64,000 bases of DNA, from positions 1,736,001 through 1,800,000 of the forward strand of contig NZ_CP124750.1 in NCBI RefSeq assembly GCF_029962605.1, given 5' to 3'. Positions 53,408 through 62,620 of this stretch are shown here, piece after piece. The DNA comes from Serratia sarumanii. GTDB taxonomy: Bacteria > Pseudomonadota > Gammaproteobacteria > Enterobacterales > Enterobacteriaceae. Both the position numbers and the translations under genes were made by a program. Below the pieces are notes generated by a model. The model was not told the DNA's origin. It did no database searches and worked only from the letters and a program-made list of their open reading frames with translations. The number at the start of each line of letters is the position of its first letter. Within the stretch, counting starts at the first letter, position 1.

Positions 53408-53986
53408 TCAGGCGGTCTGACGTGCCGCCAGCGGCGAGGCGACGCGCAGCGCGGGCGGTTTGCGGCGGCCAAGCGCCAGATAGAAACTGGCCAGCGCCTC
53501 TTCCAGCCGGGCGGCGACGGCGTCGGTGAGCGTGGCGCCTTCGCCGGTCAGTTGGATCTGGCTGTCGTCGGCGAATACGCCGTGCAGCACTTCCTGCGCT
53601 TTCAGCGCTGCCAGCACCGGTTTGAGCGCATAGTCCACCGCCAGCATGTGGCCGACAGAACCGCCGGTCGCCAGCGGCAGCACCACCTTATGATCCAGAG
53701 CTCGTTCCGGCAGCAGATCCAGCAAGGTCTTCAGCGCACCGGAAAACGACGCTTTATAAACCGGCGTGGAAATCAGCAGGCCGTCGGCCTGCGCCAGCTG
53801 GTCGGCAAACGCCTTGATCGCCGGGCTGTTGAAGTTGGCATACAGCAGGTCTTCGGCATCGAAGTCGTGCAGGGTATAAGCCGTCACTTCCACCCCTTGC
53901 TGCCGCAGCCAGTTCTGGCTCAGCGCGAGCAGTGCGGCGGAACGTGATGGGATGCGTGGGCTGCCGGCCAGTGATATAACGCGCAT
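53408..53986 (-). CDS. ssuE: NADPH-dependent FMN reductase SsuE
   Basis: Supplies reduced FMN to SsuD. 192 aa, flavodoxin-like, with the FMN-binding start [17 protein letters not shown] and [20 protein letters not shown]. The ATG at 53986 follows AAGGAG at six bases; a GTG two codons upstream is less likely. First gene of the ssuEADCB operon, which in E. coli needs the activator Cbl and sulfur limitation. Confidence 0.95.
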   Translation of the reverse strand: MRVISLAGSPRIPSRSAALLALSQNWLRQQGVEVTAYTLHDFDAEDLLYANFNSPAIKAFADQLAQADGLLISTPVYKASFSGALKTLLDLLPERALDHKVVLPLATGGSVGHMLAVDYALKPVLAALKAQEVLHGVFADDSQIQLTGEGATLTDAVAARLEEALASFYLALGRRKPPALRVASPLAARQTA

Positions 53987-54009
53987 TGCCACTCCTTATA
54001 ACTAAAAGT

Positions 54010-54050
54010 TAGGTTTAATTAGAAAATCAATGAGAAGTGTTTTAAACCTA
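54010..54050. promoter_or_regulatory. 9-bp inverted repeat upstream of ssuE
   Basis: TAGGTTTAA (54010-54018) and TTAAACCTA (54042-54050) form a perfect inverted repeat with a 23-base spacer, about 25-65 bases before the ssuE start in an AT-rich stretch. It is placed where promoter and activator sites of ssu (Cbl in E. coli) should lie. Which protein binds is unknown. Confidence 0.5.
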
Positions 54051-54134
54051 CCAGCAACCGGGCGCGTTTTTTAAATCTCATTTTTTGATTTGGATATGCG
54101 CAAAAGCGGATTGGCGCCGATTTGGCGGTGAAGC

Positions 54135-54150
54135 GGGAAAACGATTGCGT
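54135..54150 (+). promoter_or_regulatory. PurR operator upstream of pyrD
   Basis: GGGAAAACGATTGCGT differs at two positions from the inverted E. coli pyrD PurR site as I know it (AGGAAAACGTTTGCGT). PurR control of pyrD is established in E. coli. It lies about 55 bases before the -10 box. Confidence 0.7.
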
Positions 54151-54201
54151 AAAAACCGCTTTTTTTGCCTTTAATCAATTCCAATTAGGCGGGGGATACC
54201 G

Positions 54202-54240
54202 GATAATACGCCCCCGGTTTGCAACCGGGAAATCAGGAGA
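54202..54240 (+). promoter_or_regulatory. pyrD promoter and start-site-switch leader hairpin
   Basis: GATAAT (54202-54207) is the -10 box, followed by the initiation region CGCCCCC. CCCGGTT-TGC-AACCGGG (54213-54229) forms a hairpin just before the Shine-Dalgarno CAGGAGA. In E. coli pyrC and pyrD, high CTP favours start at C, giving a full hairpin that hides the ribosome site. At low CTP the start shifts downstream and translation opens. The same layout is visible here. Confidence 0.78.
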
Positions 54241-54244
54241 GTCC

Positions 54245-55255
54245 ATGTACTACCCCCTCATCAGGAAAGCGTTGTTCCAGCTCGATCCCGAGCGCGCGCA
54301 CGAAGTGACCTTTCGTCAGCTCAGCCGTATTACCGGCACCCCATTAGCGTTTCTTGTCCGTCAGTCCGTGCCGACCAAACCGGTCAGCTGCATGGGGCTG
54401 TCGTTTAAAAACCCGTTGGGATTGGCCGCCGGTCTGGATAAAAACGGCGAATGCATCGATGCGTTCGGCGCGATGGGCTTCGGCCATGTGGAAGTCGGCA
54501 CCGTGACGCCGCGCCCGCAGCCGGGCAACGACAAGCCGCGCTTGTTCCGCGTGATTGAGGCGGAAGGCCTGATCAACCGCATGGGGTTCAATAACCATGG
54601 CGTGGACAATCTGGTTGAAAACGTTAAGAAATCCCATTTCGGCGGCATTCTTGGGATCAATATCGGCAAGAATAAAGACACCCCGGTCGAACAGGGTAAA
54701 GACGATTATTTGATCTGCATGGATAAAGTTTATCCGTATGCCGGTTATATCGCGATTAACATCTCTTCACCGAATACCCCGGGGTTACGATCCTTACAGT
54801 ATGGCGAAGCGCTGGACGATCTTTTGGCTGCGATTAAAAATAAGCAGCAGGAATTACATGCGCGCCATCACAAATATGTGCCGGTGGCGGTAAAGATCGC
54901 GCCGGATCTTTCAGAAGACGAATTGATCCAAATTGCCGATAGCCTGGTGCGGCATAATATCGATGGCGTGATCGCCACCAATACCACCTTGGATCGAAAA
55001 TTGATCCAGGGGTTAAATTACTGCGAACAAGCAGGCGGATTAAGTGGGCGTCCGTTGCAATCGCGCAGCACGGAAGTGATCCGTCGTCTTTCCACCGAAC
55101 TGCAAGGGCGCCTGCCGATTATCGGCGTGGGCGGCATCGATTCGCTGACGGCGGCGCGCGAAAAAATGGAGGCCGGCGCGAGCCTGCTGCAAATTTATTC
55201 CGGATTTATCTATCACGGCCCGCGTTTGATTAAAGATATCGTTACCCATATCTAA
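54245..55255 (+). CDS. pyrD: Dihydroorotate dehydrogenase (quinone), class 2
   Basis: Fourth step of pyrimidine synthesis, membrane-associated and quinone-linked. 336 aa, the E. coli length. The amphipathic N-terminus [16 protein letters not shown] contacts the membrane. S175 in [14 protein letters not shown] is the class 2 catalytic base. The ATG at 54245 follows CAGGAGA; the open frame upstream runs through the promoter. Confidence 0.97.
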   Translation: MYYPLIRKALFQLDPERAHEVTFRQLSRITGTPLAFLVRQSVPTKPVSCMGLSFKNPLGLAAGLDKNGECIDAFGAMGFGHVEVGTVTPRPQPGNDKPRLFRVIEAEGLINRMGFNNHGVDNLVENVKKSHFGGILGINIGKNKDTPVEQGKDDYLICMDKVYPYAGYIAINISSPNTPGLRSLQYGEALDDLLAAIKNKQQELHARHHKYVPVAVKIAPDLSEDELIQIADSLVRHNIDGVIATNTTLDRKLIQGLNYCEQAGGLSGRPLQSRSTEVIRRLSTELQGRLPIIGVGGIDSLTAAREKMEAGASLLQIYSGFIYHGPRLIKDIVTHI

Positions 55256-55431
55256 TATTTTTCCTCTCATTTTATTCCGGGGGTTTATTTCTGCCCCCGG
55301 CTCGTCTATATTTTGTTCGTTAGCATAAATATCGTTCGCGGAATTATCCGATGTTTAAGCTATTTTATCGGTGATAAAATCGCCTTTTAGGGTGAGTGCG
55401 GCGTTGGCATAGGCAGCGAGAAGGATACGAA

Positions 55432-55980
55432 ATGAAGATAAAACCTGACGATAATTGGCGTTGGTATTTTGATGCCGAACACGATCGGCTAATGCTGGAT
55501 TTAGCTAATGGTATGATCTTCCGTTCACGTTTCCCGGCCAAAATGTTAACGCCGGACGCCTTCGATGAATGCGCTTTTTGCGTGGATGACGCCGCCCTTT
55601 ATTTCACCTATGAAGAACAGTGCAAGCAGATCAAACTCAGCCATGAGCAGCGCGCCGAGCTGGTGTTGAATGCGCTGGTCGCCTACCGCTTCCTGAAACC
55701 GCTGATGCCGAAGAGCTGGCATTTCTCGCAGCAGCATTACCCGCTGCAGCCGAAAAACGGCGAGCTGGCGGCGGTGAAGGTGATGGAAAGCGGCGTGGAA
55801 GCGCGCTTGCTGGTGGTGGAGGCCGGGGATAACGCCAGCCTGTGCCTGCTGGCGCAAAATCAACTGACGGTCGCCGGCCGCACCATGGTATTGGGCGACG
55901 CCATCAAGGTGATGCACGATCGGCTGAAACCCTGCGCGCAGGATGAAAGCGCCGCCCCGGCTTACGACAGGGCGGTATAA
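55432..55980 (+). CDS. zapC: Cell division protein ZapC
   Basis: FtsZ-ring-associated protein that promotes FtsZ bundling. The 182 aa start [28 protein letters not shown], like E. coli ZapC (180 aa), and the segment [23 protein letters not shown] is conserved. The middle (about 115-135) and tail are more variable. The ATG at 55432 is preceded by AAGGA. Confidence 0.94.
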   Translation: MKIKPDDNWRWYFDAEHDRLMLDLANGMIFRSRFPAKMLTPDAFDECAFCVDDAALYFTYEEQCKQIKLSHEQRAELVLNALVAYRFLKPLMPKSWHFSQQHYPLQPKNGELAAVKVMESGVEARLLVVEAGDNASLCLLAQNQLTVAGRTMVLGDAIKVMHDRLKPCAQDESAAPAYDRAV

Positions 55981-55986
55981 GGCGGA

Positions 55987-57096
55987 TTACGCCAACGTCA
56001 AATCACTTTTTGGGATACAGCTGCAGCACAGGATGGTGCCGTTGTCGCCCAGCGCGCTTTTCTTCAGCGGCGCGACCTCACCGCTCAACAACGTAATGCG
56101 GCAGCTGCCGCAAATCCCGGCGCGGCAGGAGTAAGGCACGCGAATGCCTTGCTGTTCCAGCTGTTCGAGCAGGATCTGCTGGTTGTTGCCGGTAAACACC
56201 TTTCCTTCATATTCGATAGTGACGCTGTGCTCGCTGTCTTGCGGCGCCTGCACGCTCTCCACCACTTTGCCGGCGCCATAAGGGCGCGGCGGCTTGGTCG
56301 ACAGCACTTCCACCGTATCGCCCACGCGGATGATGCCGCTGCTGCGCGCGATCATGTTCTGGCCGAAATCGATATCGCCGTTGTCGGCGGAGCGGAATTT
56401 TTGCAGCGTACTCAGCGGTTCGCCGCTCGGGTGCTTGCGGCCGCGCTCGGTGCTGACGGTGGTGAGCACGCAGCGGCTGCAGGGTTTCACCAGATCGAAC
56501 ATCACGTCGCCGACGCGGATCACCTGCCAACCGTCCTCGGCCCAGGCGGCTGCGCCGCTCACCACCAGATTGGGGCGGAACTGCTCCAGCTTGATGCTGC
56601 CGGGGCAACGCCGCTGCAGATCGTTGAACGAAGCCTGGTTAATCAGCAGATAAGGGTAGCCGTCGGCAAAGGTCAGCGGGATTTCGGGGTGTTTTTTCAC
56701 CCGTCGGGTCAACTCCGGCCCCAGCCAGCGCAGTTCAACGTCGCGCTGGAAATAGCCGCTCAGCCAGCGGTTGATCTCATCCGGCGCGATCAGCGCGGTG
56801 AAATGGTTGCCCCACACCTCGGTCGGCTGCGGCGCGGCGGCGAAGTCGCTGAAGCGAATGGCGGCGCTTTCGCCGTCCGGCGCGCTCAGGAATAGCCCGT
56901 CCGGCAGCAGCGCCGGCGTGAACAGCACCATCTGCGGGTATTGGCGCGCGGTAATAAAGGTGCCATCCGGCTCGGTGATCATAAAGTTGCGGTCGAAGGC
57001 CAGACCGCTGCTGCCGACCTGGGCGTAAGAAAGCTGCAGACCGCGCAGTGATTTAACCGGATGGACGTAGAGTCTGGAAAGCGTGATCACCCTCAT
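55987..57096 (-). CDS. ycbX: YcbX, MOSC domain and 2Fe-2S ferredoxin fusion
   Basis: Molybdenum-dependent enzyme that in E. coli detoxifies N-hydroxylated bases such as 6-hydroxylaminopurine. 369 aa in three parts: MOSC N-terminal beta-barrel (1-120), MOSC domain (about 130-270, with [11 protein letters not shown] supplying the likely Mo-ligand Cys) and a C-terminal plant-type ferredoxin (280-369) with cluster cysteines in CRAGICGSC and CCSC. Convergent with zapC, divergent from rlmL. Confidence 0.94.
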   Translation of the reverse strand: MRVITLSRLYVHPVKSLRGLQLSYAQVGSSGLAFDRNFMITEPDGTFITARQYPQMVLFTPALLPDGLFLSAPDGESAAIRFSDFAAAPQPTEVWGNHFTALIAPDEINRWLSGYFQRDVELRWLGPELTRRVKKHPEIPLTFADGYPYLLINQASFNDLQRRCPGSIKLEQFRPNLVVSGAAAWAEDGWQVIRVGDVMFDLVKPCSRCVLTTVSTERGRKHPSGEPLSTLQKFRSADNGDIDFGQNMIARSSGIIRVGDTVEVLSTKPPRPYGAGKVVESVQAPQDSEHSVTIEYEGKVFTGNNQQILLEQLEQQGIRVPYSCRAGICGSCRITLLSGEVAPLKKSALGDNGTILCCSCIPKSDLTLA

Positions 57097-57130
57097 CTCC
57101 GTGCGATTATTAAATAGAAGGGAGCAACTT

Positions 57131-57159
57131 TATGACAAGCGGTGCGGATTAGCTATAAT
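57131..57159 (+). promoter_or_regulatory. rlmL promoter
   Basis: TATGAC and TATAAT are separated by 17 bases, 35 bases before the rlmL ATG. Confidence 0.7.
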
Positions 57160-57193
57160 GCGCAACAATTTTCTTTTTGGTGATAAGCACGAT

Positions 57194-59320
57194 ATGAACT
57201 CTCTGTTTGCCAGCACGGCGCGTGGATTGGAAGAACTGTTAAAAAGCGAGCTGGAAGCGCTTGGCGCTCACGACTGCAAAGTGGTGCAGGGTGGAGTACA
57301 TTTTCAGGGTGACGATCGTCTTCTGTACCAAAGCCTGCTGTGGAGCCGCCTGGCTTCGCGCATTCTGTTGCCACTGAACGAATTCCGCGTGCACAGCGAT
57401 CTGGATCTGTACCTCGGGGTGCAGGCGATCGACTGGCCGAGCATTTTTGGCGTGGATAAAACCTTTGCCGTGCATTTCAGCGGCGTGAACGAAGAGATCC
57501 GCAACAGCCAGTATGGCGCGCTGAAGGTGAAAGACGCCATCGTCGACAGCTTCACCCGCAAACTCGACCAACGCCCGACGGTCGCCAAGCAGCAGCCGGA
57601 TATTCGCGTTAACGTCTTCCTGCAACGCGATATGGCCAGCGTGGCCCTCGATCTGAGCGGTGAAGGCCTGCATCAGCGCGGCTACCGCGATCTCACCGGC
57701 CAGGCGCCGCTGAAGGAAAACCTGGCGGCCGCCATCGTGCTGCGTTCCGGCTGGCAGCCGGGCACGCCGATGCTCGATCCGATGTGCGGCTCCGGCACGC
57801 TGTTGATCGAAGCGGCGATGATCGCCGCCGATCGCGCGCCTGGCCTGCACCGCCAGCACTGGGGCTTCAGCGCCTGGAATGGCCACAACGCCGAACTGTG
57901 GCGTGAAGTCACCGCCGAAGCGCAGGTGCGCGCGCGCCGGGGCCTGCAGGAAACCGCCTCTCGCTTCTTCGGTTCCGATATCGATCGCCGGGTGATTGAG
58001 ATGGCGCGCGGCAACGCCCGCCGCGCCGGCGTCGCCGAGCTGATCACTTTCAACGTCGGCGACGTGGCGCGCTTGACCAATCCGCTGCCGGAAGGCCCGC
58101 ACGGCACCGTGATCAGCAATCCGCCGTACGGTGAGCGTCTGGAAAGCGAACCGGCGCTGATCGCGCTGCACAACATGCTGGGCCGCGTGATGAAAAGCGC
58201 CTTCGGCGGTTGGCAACTGTCGCTGTTCAGCGCCTCGCCGGAGCTGTTGAGCTGCCTGCAGCTGCGCGCCGAGCGCCAGTTCAAGGCGAAGAACGGCCCG
58301 CTGGAGTGCGTGCAGAAAAACTATCAGCTGGCGGCGAACCCGGCCGGCGCCACTACCGGCGGCGTGCAGGTGGCGGAAGATTTCGCCAACCGTCTGCGCA
58401 AAAACTTGAAGAAGCTCGACAAGTGGGCGAAACAGCAGGGCATTGAATGCTACCGCCTGTACGATGCCGATCTGCCAGAATACAACGTCGCGGTGGATCG
58501 TTACGGCAGCAAGGTGGTGGTGCAGGAGTATGCGCCGCCGAAAACCGTCGATGCGCAGAAAGCGCGTCAACGCCTGTTCGATGTGATCAACGCGACGCTG
58601 GCGGTGCTGGAATTGCCATCGAATCAGCTGATCCTGAAAACGCGCGAGCGGCAGAAGGGCAAGAATCAGTACGAGAAGCTGGCGCAGAAGGGCGAGTTCC
58701 TGCTGGTGGAAGAGTATAACGCCAAGCTGTGGGTTAACCTGACCGACTATCTCGATACCGGCCTGTTCCTCGATCACCGTATTGCGCGCCGCATGCTGGG
58801 CGAGATGAGCGGCGGCAAGGACTTCCTCAACCTGTTTGCCTATACCGGCACCGCCAGCGTGCACGCCGGGTTGGGCGGCGCGCGCAGCACCACCACGGTG
58901 GACATGTCGCGTACCTACCTGGAATGGGCGGAGAAGAACCTGCGCGCCAACGGCCTGACCGGCCGTCAGCATCGGCTGATCCAGGCCGACTGCCTGTCGT
59001 GGCTGAGCAACGCCAACGAACAGTTCGACGTGATCTTCATCGATCCGCCGACGTTCTCCAACTCCAAGCGGATGGAGAACACTTTTGACGTGCAGCGCGA
59101 TCATCTGGCGCTGATGAAAGATTTGAAACGGTTGCTGCGCCGCAACGGGACCATCATGTTCTCGAACAACAAGCGCGGTTTCCAAATGGATATGGCAGGG
59201 CTGAGCGCGCTGGGCCTGGAGGCGAAAGAGATCACCGCCAAGACGCTGTCGCAGGACTTTGCCCGTAACCGTCAGATCCACAACTGCTGGCTGGTGACTC
59301 ACGCCGGCGAAGGAAAATAA
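57194..59320 (+). CDS. rlmL: Bifunctional 23S rRNA methyltransferase RlmL/RlmK
   Basis: One polypeptide that makes m2G2445 (N-terminal half, RlmL) and m7G2069 (C-terminal half, RlmK). 708 aa (E. coli 702). A THUMP domain (about 45-155) precedes the first Rossmann domain with [15 protein letters not shown] and SNPPYGERL. The second domain has [16 protein letters not shown] and [11 protein letters not shown]. The ATG at 57194 gives [16 protein letters not shown]. It precedes uup by five bases. Confidence 0.96.
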   Translation: MNSLFASTARGLEELLKSELEALGAHDCKVVQGGVHFQGDDRLLYQSLLWSRLASRILLPLNEFRVHSDLDLYLGVQAIDWPSIFGVDKTFAVHFSGVNEEIRNSQYGALKVKDAIVDSFTRKLDQRPTVAKQQPDIRVNVFLQRDMASVALDLSGEGLHQRGYRDLTGQAPLKENLAAAIVLRSGWQPGTPMLDPMCGSGTLLIEAAMIAADRAPGLHRQHWGFSAWNGHNAELWREVTAEAQVRARRGLQETASRFFGSDIDRRVIEMARGNARRAGVAELITFNVGDVARLTNPLPEGPHGTVISNPPYGERLESEPALIALHNMLGRVMKSAFGGWQLSLFSASPELLSCLQLRAERQFKAKNGPLECVQKNYQLAANPAGATTGGVQVAEDFANRLRKNLKKLDKWAKQQGIECYRLYDADLPEYNVAVDRYGSKVVVQEYAPPKTVDAQKARQRLFDVINATLAVLELPSNQLILKTRERQKGKNQYEKLAQKGEFLLVEEYNAKLWVNLTDYLDTGLFLDHRIARRMLGEMSGGKDFLNLFAYTGTASVHAGLGGARSTTTVDMSRTYLEWAEKNLRANGLTGRQHRLIQADCLSWLSNANEQFDVIFIDPPTFSNSKRMENTFDVQRDHLALMKDLKRLLRRNGTIMFSNNKRGFQMDMAGLSALGLEAKEITAKTLSQDFARNRQIHNCWLVTHAGEGK

Positions 59321-59325
59321 TTACT

Positions 59326-61230
59326 ATGTCGTTAATCAGCATGTCCGGCGCCTGGCTCTCTTTCAGCGATGCGCCGCTTTTAGACAACACCGAAATTCAT
59401 ATCGAAGACAACGAGCGCGTGTGTCTGGTCGGGCGCAACGGCGCCGGCAAATCCACGCTGCTGAAGATCCTCGGCAAAGAGATCCCGCTGGACGACGGCC
59501 GGGTGATCTACGAGCAGGATCTGATCGTGGCGCGCCTGCAACAGGATCCGCCGCGCAATATCGGCGGCAGCGTGTTCGACTTCGTGGCCGAAGGCGTCGC
59601 GGAGCAGGCGGAACACCTGAAGGCGTACCATGCGATTTCCCATCTGGTGGAGAGCGACCCTAGCGAGAAAAATCTGGCGCGCATGGCGCAAATCATGGAG
59701 ATCCTCGATCACCAGGGGCTGTGGCAGCTCGACAGCCGCATCAGCGAAGTGCTGCTGCAGCTGGGGCTGAACGGCGACGCCGAGCTTTCCTCGCTGTCGG
59801 GCGGCTGGCTGCGTAAAGCGGCTCTGGGCCGCGCGCTGGTGAGCTCGCCGCGCGTGCTGTTGCTCGACGAACCGACCAACCACCTGGATATCGAAACCAT
59901 CGACTGGCTGGAAGGCTTCCTGAAAGAGTTCGACGGCAGCATCGTCTTCATCTCGCACGACCGTTCGTTTATCCGCAACATGGCGACGCGCATCGTCGAT
60001 CTGGATCGCGGCAAGCTGGTTTCCTGGCCGGGCAATTACGATCTGTATCTGCAGAGCAAAGAAGAAGCGCTGCGGGTGGAAGAGCTGCAAAACGCCGAGT
60101 TCGATCGCAAGCTGGCGCAGGAAGAGGTCTGGATCCGTCAGGGCATCAAGGCGCGCCGTACCCGTAACGAAGGCCGCGTGCGTGCGCTGAAGGCGCTGCG
60201 CGTCGAGCGTTCGCAGCGCCGCGAAGTGATGGGCACCGCCAAGATGCAGGTGGAAGAGGCGACCCGCTCCGGCAAAATCGTGTTCGAGCTGGAAAACGTC
60301 AATTATCAGGTGGGCGAAAAAGTGCTGGTGCGCGATTTTTCCGCCCAGGTACAGCGCGGCGACAAGATTGCGCTGGTGGGGCCGAACGGCTGCGGCAAAA
60401 CCACGCTGCTGAAACTGATGCTCGGTCAGCTGAAAGCCGACAGCGGCCGCGTGCACTGCGGCACCAAGCTGGAAGTGGCCTATTTCGATCAGCACCGCGC
60501 GGATCTCGATCCGGAGCGCACGGTGATGGACAACCTGGCGGAAGGCAAACAGGAAGTGATGGTCAACGGTCGTCCTCGTCACGTCTTGGGCTACCTGCAG
60601 GACTTCCTGTTCCACCCGAAACGCGCGATGACGCCGGTGAAGGCGCTGTCGGGCGGTGAACGTAACCGCCTGCTGTTGGCTAAGCTGTTTCTGAAACCGA
60701 GCAATCTGCTGATCCTCGATGAACCAACCAACGATCTCGACGTCGAAACGCTGGAGCTGCTGGAAGAGCTGATCGACGGCTATCAGGGCACCGTGCTGCT
60801 GGTCAGCCACGATCGTCAGTTCGTCGACAACTCGGTGACCGAGTGTTGGATCTTTGAAGGCAACGGCGTGATCAACGCTTTCGTCGGCGGTTACTACGAT
60901 GCGCATCATCAGCGCGCTACGGCGAAACCGATTCGTCAGGCGGCGCCGAGCACGAGCAAACCGGCGGCGGAGAAAAAGGCCGAGCAGCCGAAGAAAGCGG
61001 CGGCCAAGCTGAGTTACAACCTGCTGCGCGAACTGGAACAGTTGCCGCAGCGGCTCGAACAGCTGGAGGCGGAAATCGAAGCGCTGCAGGCGCAGATGAG
61101 CGATGCCGACTTCTTCACGCGGCCGCACAGCGAAACGCAACAAGTGCTGACGGCGCTGGCTAACGCCGAGCAGGCGCTCGAGCAGGCCTTCGCCCGCTGG
61201 GAAGAGCTGGAAGCGATGAAAAACGGCTGA
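59326..61230 (+). CDS. uup: ABC-F ATPase Uup
   Basis: Ribosome-associated ABC-F protein also linked to precise transposon excision. 634 aa (E. coli 635). Two ATPase domains carry Walker A GRNGAGKSTLL and GPNGCGKTTLL, signatures LSGGW and LSGGERNR, and the EPTNHLD/EPTNDLD motifs. The C-terminal 90 residues form the coiled-coil DNA-binding domain. A lysine- and alanine-rich linker (about 545-565) separates it. Likely co-transcribed with rlmL. Confidence 0.96.
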   Translation: MSLISMSGAWLSFSDAPLLDNTEIHIEDNERVCLVGRNGAGKSTLLKILGKEIPLDDGRVIYEQDLIVARLQQDPPRNIGGSVFDFVAEGVAEQAEHLKAYHAISHLVESDPSEKNLARMAQIMEILDHQGLWQLDSRISEVLLQLGLNGDAELSSLSGGWLRKAALGRALVSSPRVLLLDEPTNHLDIETIDWLEGFLKEFDGSIVFISHDRSFIRNMATRIVDLDRGKLVSWPGNYDLYLQSKEEALRVEELQNAEFDRKLAQEEVWIRQGIKARRTRNEGRVRALKALRVERSQRREVMGTAKMQVEEATRSGKIVFELENVNYQVGEKVLVRDFSAQVQRGDKIALVGPNGCGKTTLLKLMLGQLKADSGRVHCGTKLEVAYFDQHRADLDPERTVMDNLAEGKQEVMVNGRPRHVLGYLQDFLFHPKRAMTPVKALSGGERNRLLLAKLFLKPSNLLILDEPTNDLDVETLELLEELIDGYQGTVLLVSHDRQFVDNSVTECWIFEGNGVINAFVGGYYDAHHQRATAKPIRQAAPSTSKPAAEKKAEQPKKAAAKLSYNLLRELEQLPQRLEQLEAEIEALQAQMSDADFFTRPHSETQQVLTALANAEQALEQAFARWEELEAMKNG

Positions 61231-61303
61231 CCGTTGCGATACCGCCCGCGCGCTGCTGCGGGCGGTATCGACGTGCCGGTGAGCAACGTTATTTAGGAGG
61301 AAT

Positions 61304-62620
61304 ATGGTGTGTTCCCACAACAATCATCAGCAGCATAGTCATTCCGCACCTTCGGCGGAGCACCAGGATAACCTGATGCTGTGCCCGCAGTGCGACATGC
61401 TGGTGGCGCTGCCGCCGCTGGCCTATGGCAGCAAAGCGGTCTGCCCGCGCTGCAAAACCACGCTCAGCGCCCGCTGGGACGAGCCGCGCAAGCGGCCGAT
61501 CGGTTACGCCCTCAGCGCCCTGTTCATGCTGGTGCTGGCCAACATTTTCCCGTTTATCAACATGCGCGTCGCCGGCATCGGCAATGAAATCCGGCTGATT
61601 CAAATTCCGGAAGTCATGGTGGCGGAAGACTACGCCAGCATGGCCACGCTGTTTATGGTGTTCGTGCAGCTGATCCCGGCGTTTTGCATGGTGGCGATCA
61701 TTCTGCTGTGTGCCAAAGTGCGTTTGCCGCTGGGGCTGAAAGAGTGGATGGCCCGGGTGCTGTTCCAGTTCAAGACCTGGTGCATGGTGGAAATTTTCCT
61801 CGCCGGGGTGCTGGTCAGCTTCGTCAAGCTGATGGCCTACGGCGATATCGGCATCGGCAGCAGCTTCGTGCCTTATTGCCTGTTCTGCCTGCTGCAGGTG
61901 CGCGCCTTCCAGTGCGTGGATCGGCGCTGGCTGTGGCAGGACATCGAACCGGCGCCGCGCCTCGATCGCCCGCTGACGGTGGGGCGCACCGGCATGCGGC
62001 AGGGCGTGCGCTCTTGCGCCTGCTGCACGGCGATCCTGCCGGCCAATCAGGTGCGCTGCCCGCGCTGCCACACCAACGGCTACGTGCGTCGCCGCCACAG
62101 CCTGCAGTGGACGCTGGCGCTGCTGGTGACCTCCGTCATGCTGTACATTCCGGCCAACCTTATGCCGATCATGGTGACCGAGGCGCTGGGCAACAAAATG
62201 AACTCCACCATCATGGCGGGGGTGATCCTGCTGTGGGGCGACGGCTCTTATCCGGTGGCGCTGGTGATTTTCATCGCCAGTATCATGGTGCCGTCGCTGA
62301 AAATGCTGGCGATCGGCTGGCTGTGCTGGGATGCCAACGGCAGGAAGAAACCGCGCGCCGACAGCGAGCGCATGCATCTGATTTATGAAGTGGTCGAATT
62401 CGTTGGCCGCTGGTCAATGATCGACGTGTTTGTGATCGCCGTATTGTCGGCGCTGGTGCGAATGGGGCAGTTGATGAGCATTTACCCCGCGACGGGCGCC
62501 GTGCTGTTCGCGCTGGTGGTGATCCTCACCATGTTCGCCGCCATGACATTTGATCCCCGGCTGACCTGGGATCGCGCAAGTGAAACAATCAACAAGGAGC
62601 CGCAAGGTGACGGAAAATAA
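61304..62620 (+). CDS. pqiA: PqiA, intermembrane transport membrane protein
   Basis: Inner-membrane partner of the MCE protein PqiB in lipid transport between membranes; paraquat-inducible in E. coli. 438 aa with two PqiA domains, each a zinc ribbon followed by about four helices. The first ribbon is C27, C30, C47, C50 and the second is CACC and CPRC near residues 236-260. The N-terminus is unusually His-rich (HNNHQQHSHS). A strong AGGAGG precedes the ATG. Its end overlaps pqiB by 14 bases. Confidence 0.95.
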   Translation: MVCSHNNHQQHSHSAPSAEHQDNLMLCPQCDMLVALPPLAYGSKAVCPRCKTTLSARWDEPRKRPIGYALSALFMLVLANIFPFINMRVAGIGNEIRLIQIPEVMVAEDYASMATLFMVFVQLIPAFCMVAIILLCAKVRLPLGLKEWMARVLFQFKTWCMVEIFLAGVLVSFVKLMAYGDIGIGSSFVPYCLFCLLQVRAFQCVDRRWLWQDIEPAPRLDRPLTVGRTGMRQGVRSCACCTAILPANQVRCPRCHTNGYVRRRHSLQWTLALLVTSVMLYIPANLMPIMVTEALGNKMNSTIMAGVILLWGDGSYPVALVIFIASIMVPSLKMLAIGWLCWDANGRKKPRADSERMHLIYEVVEFVGRWSMIDVFVIAVLSALVRMGQLMSIYPATGAVLFALVVILTMFAAMTFDPRLTWDRASETINKEPQGDGK

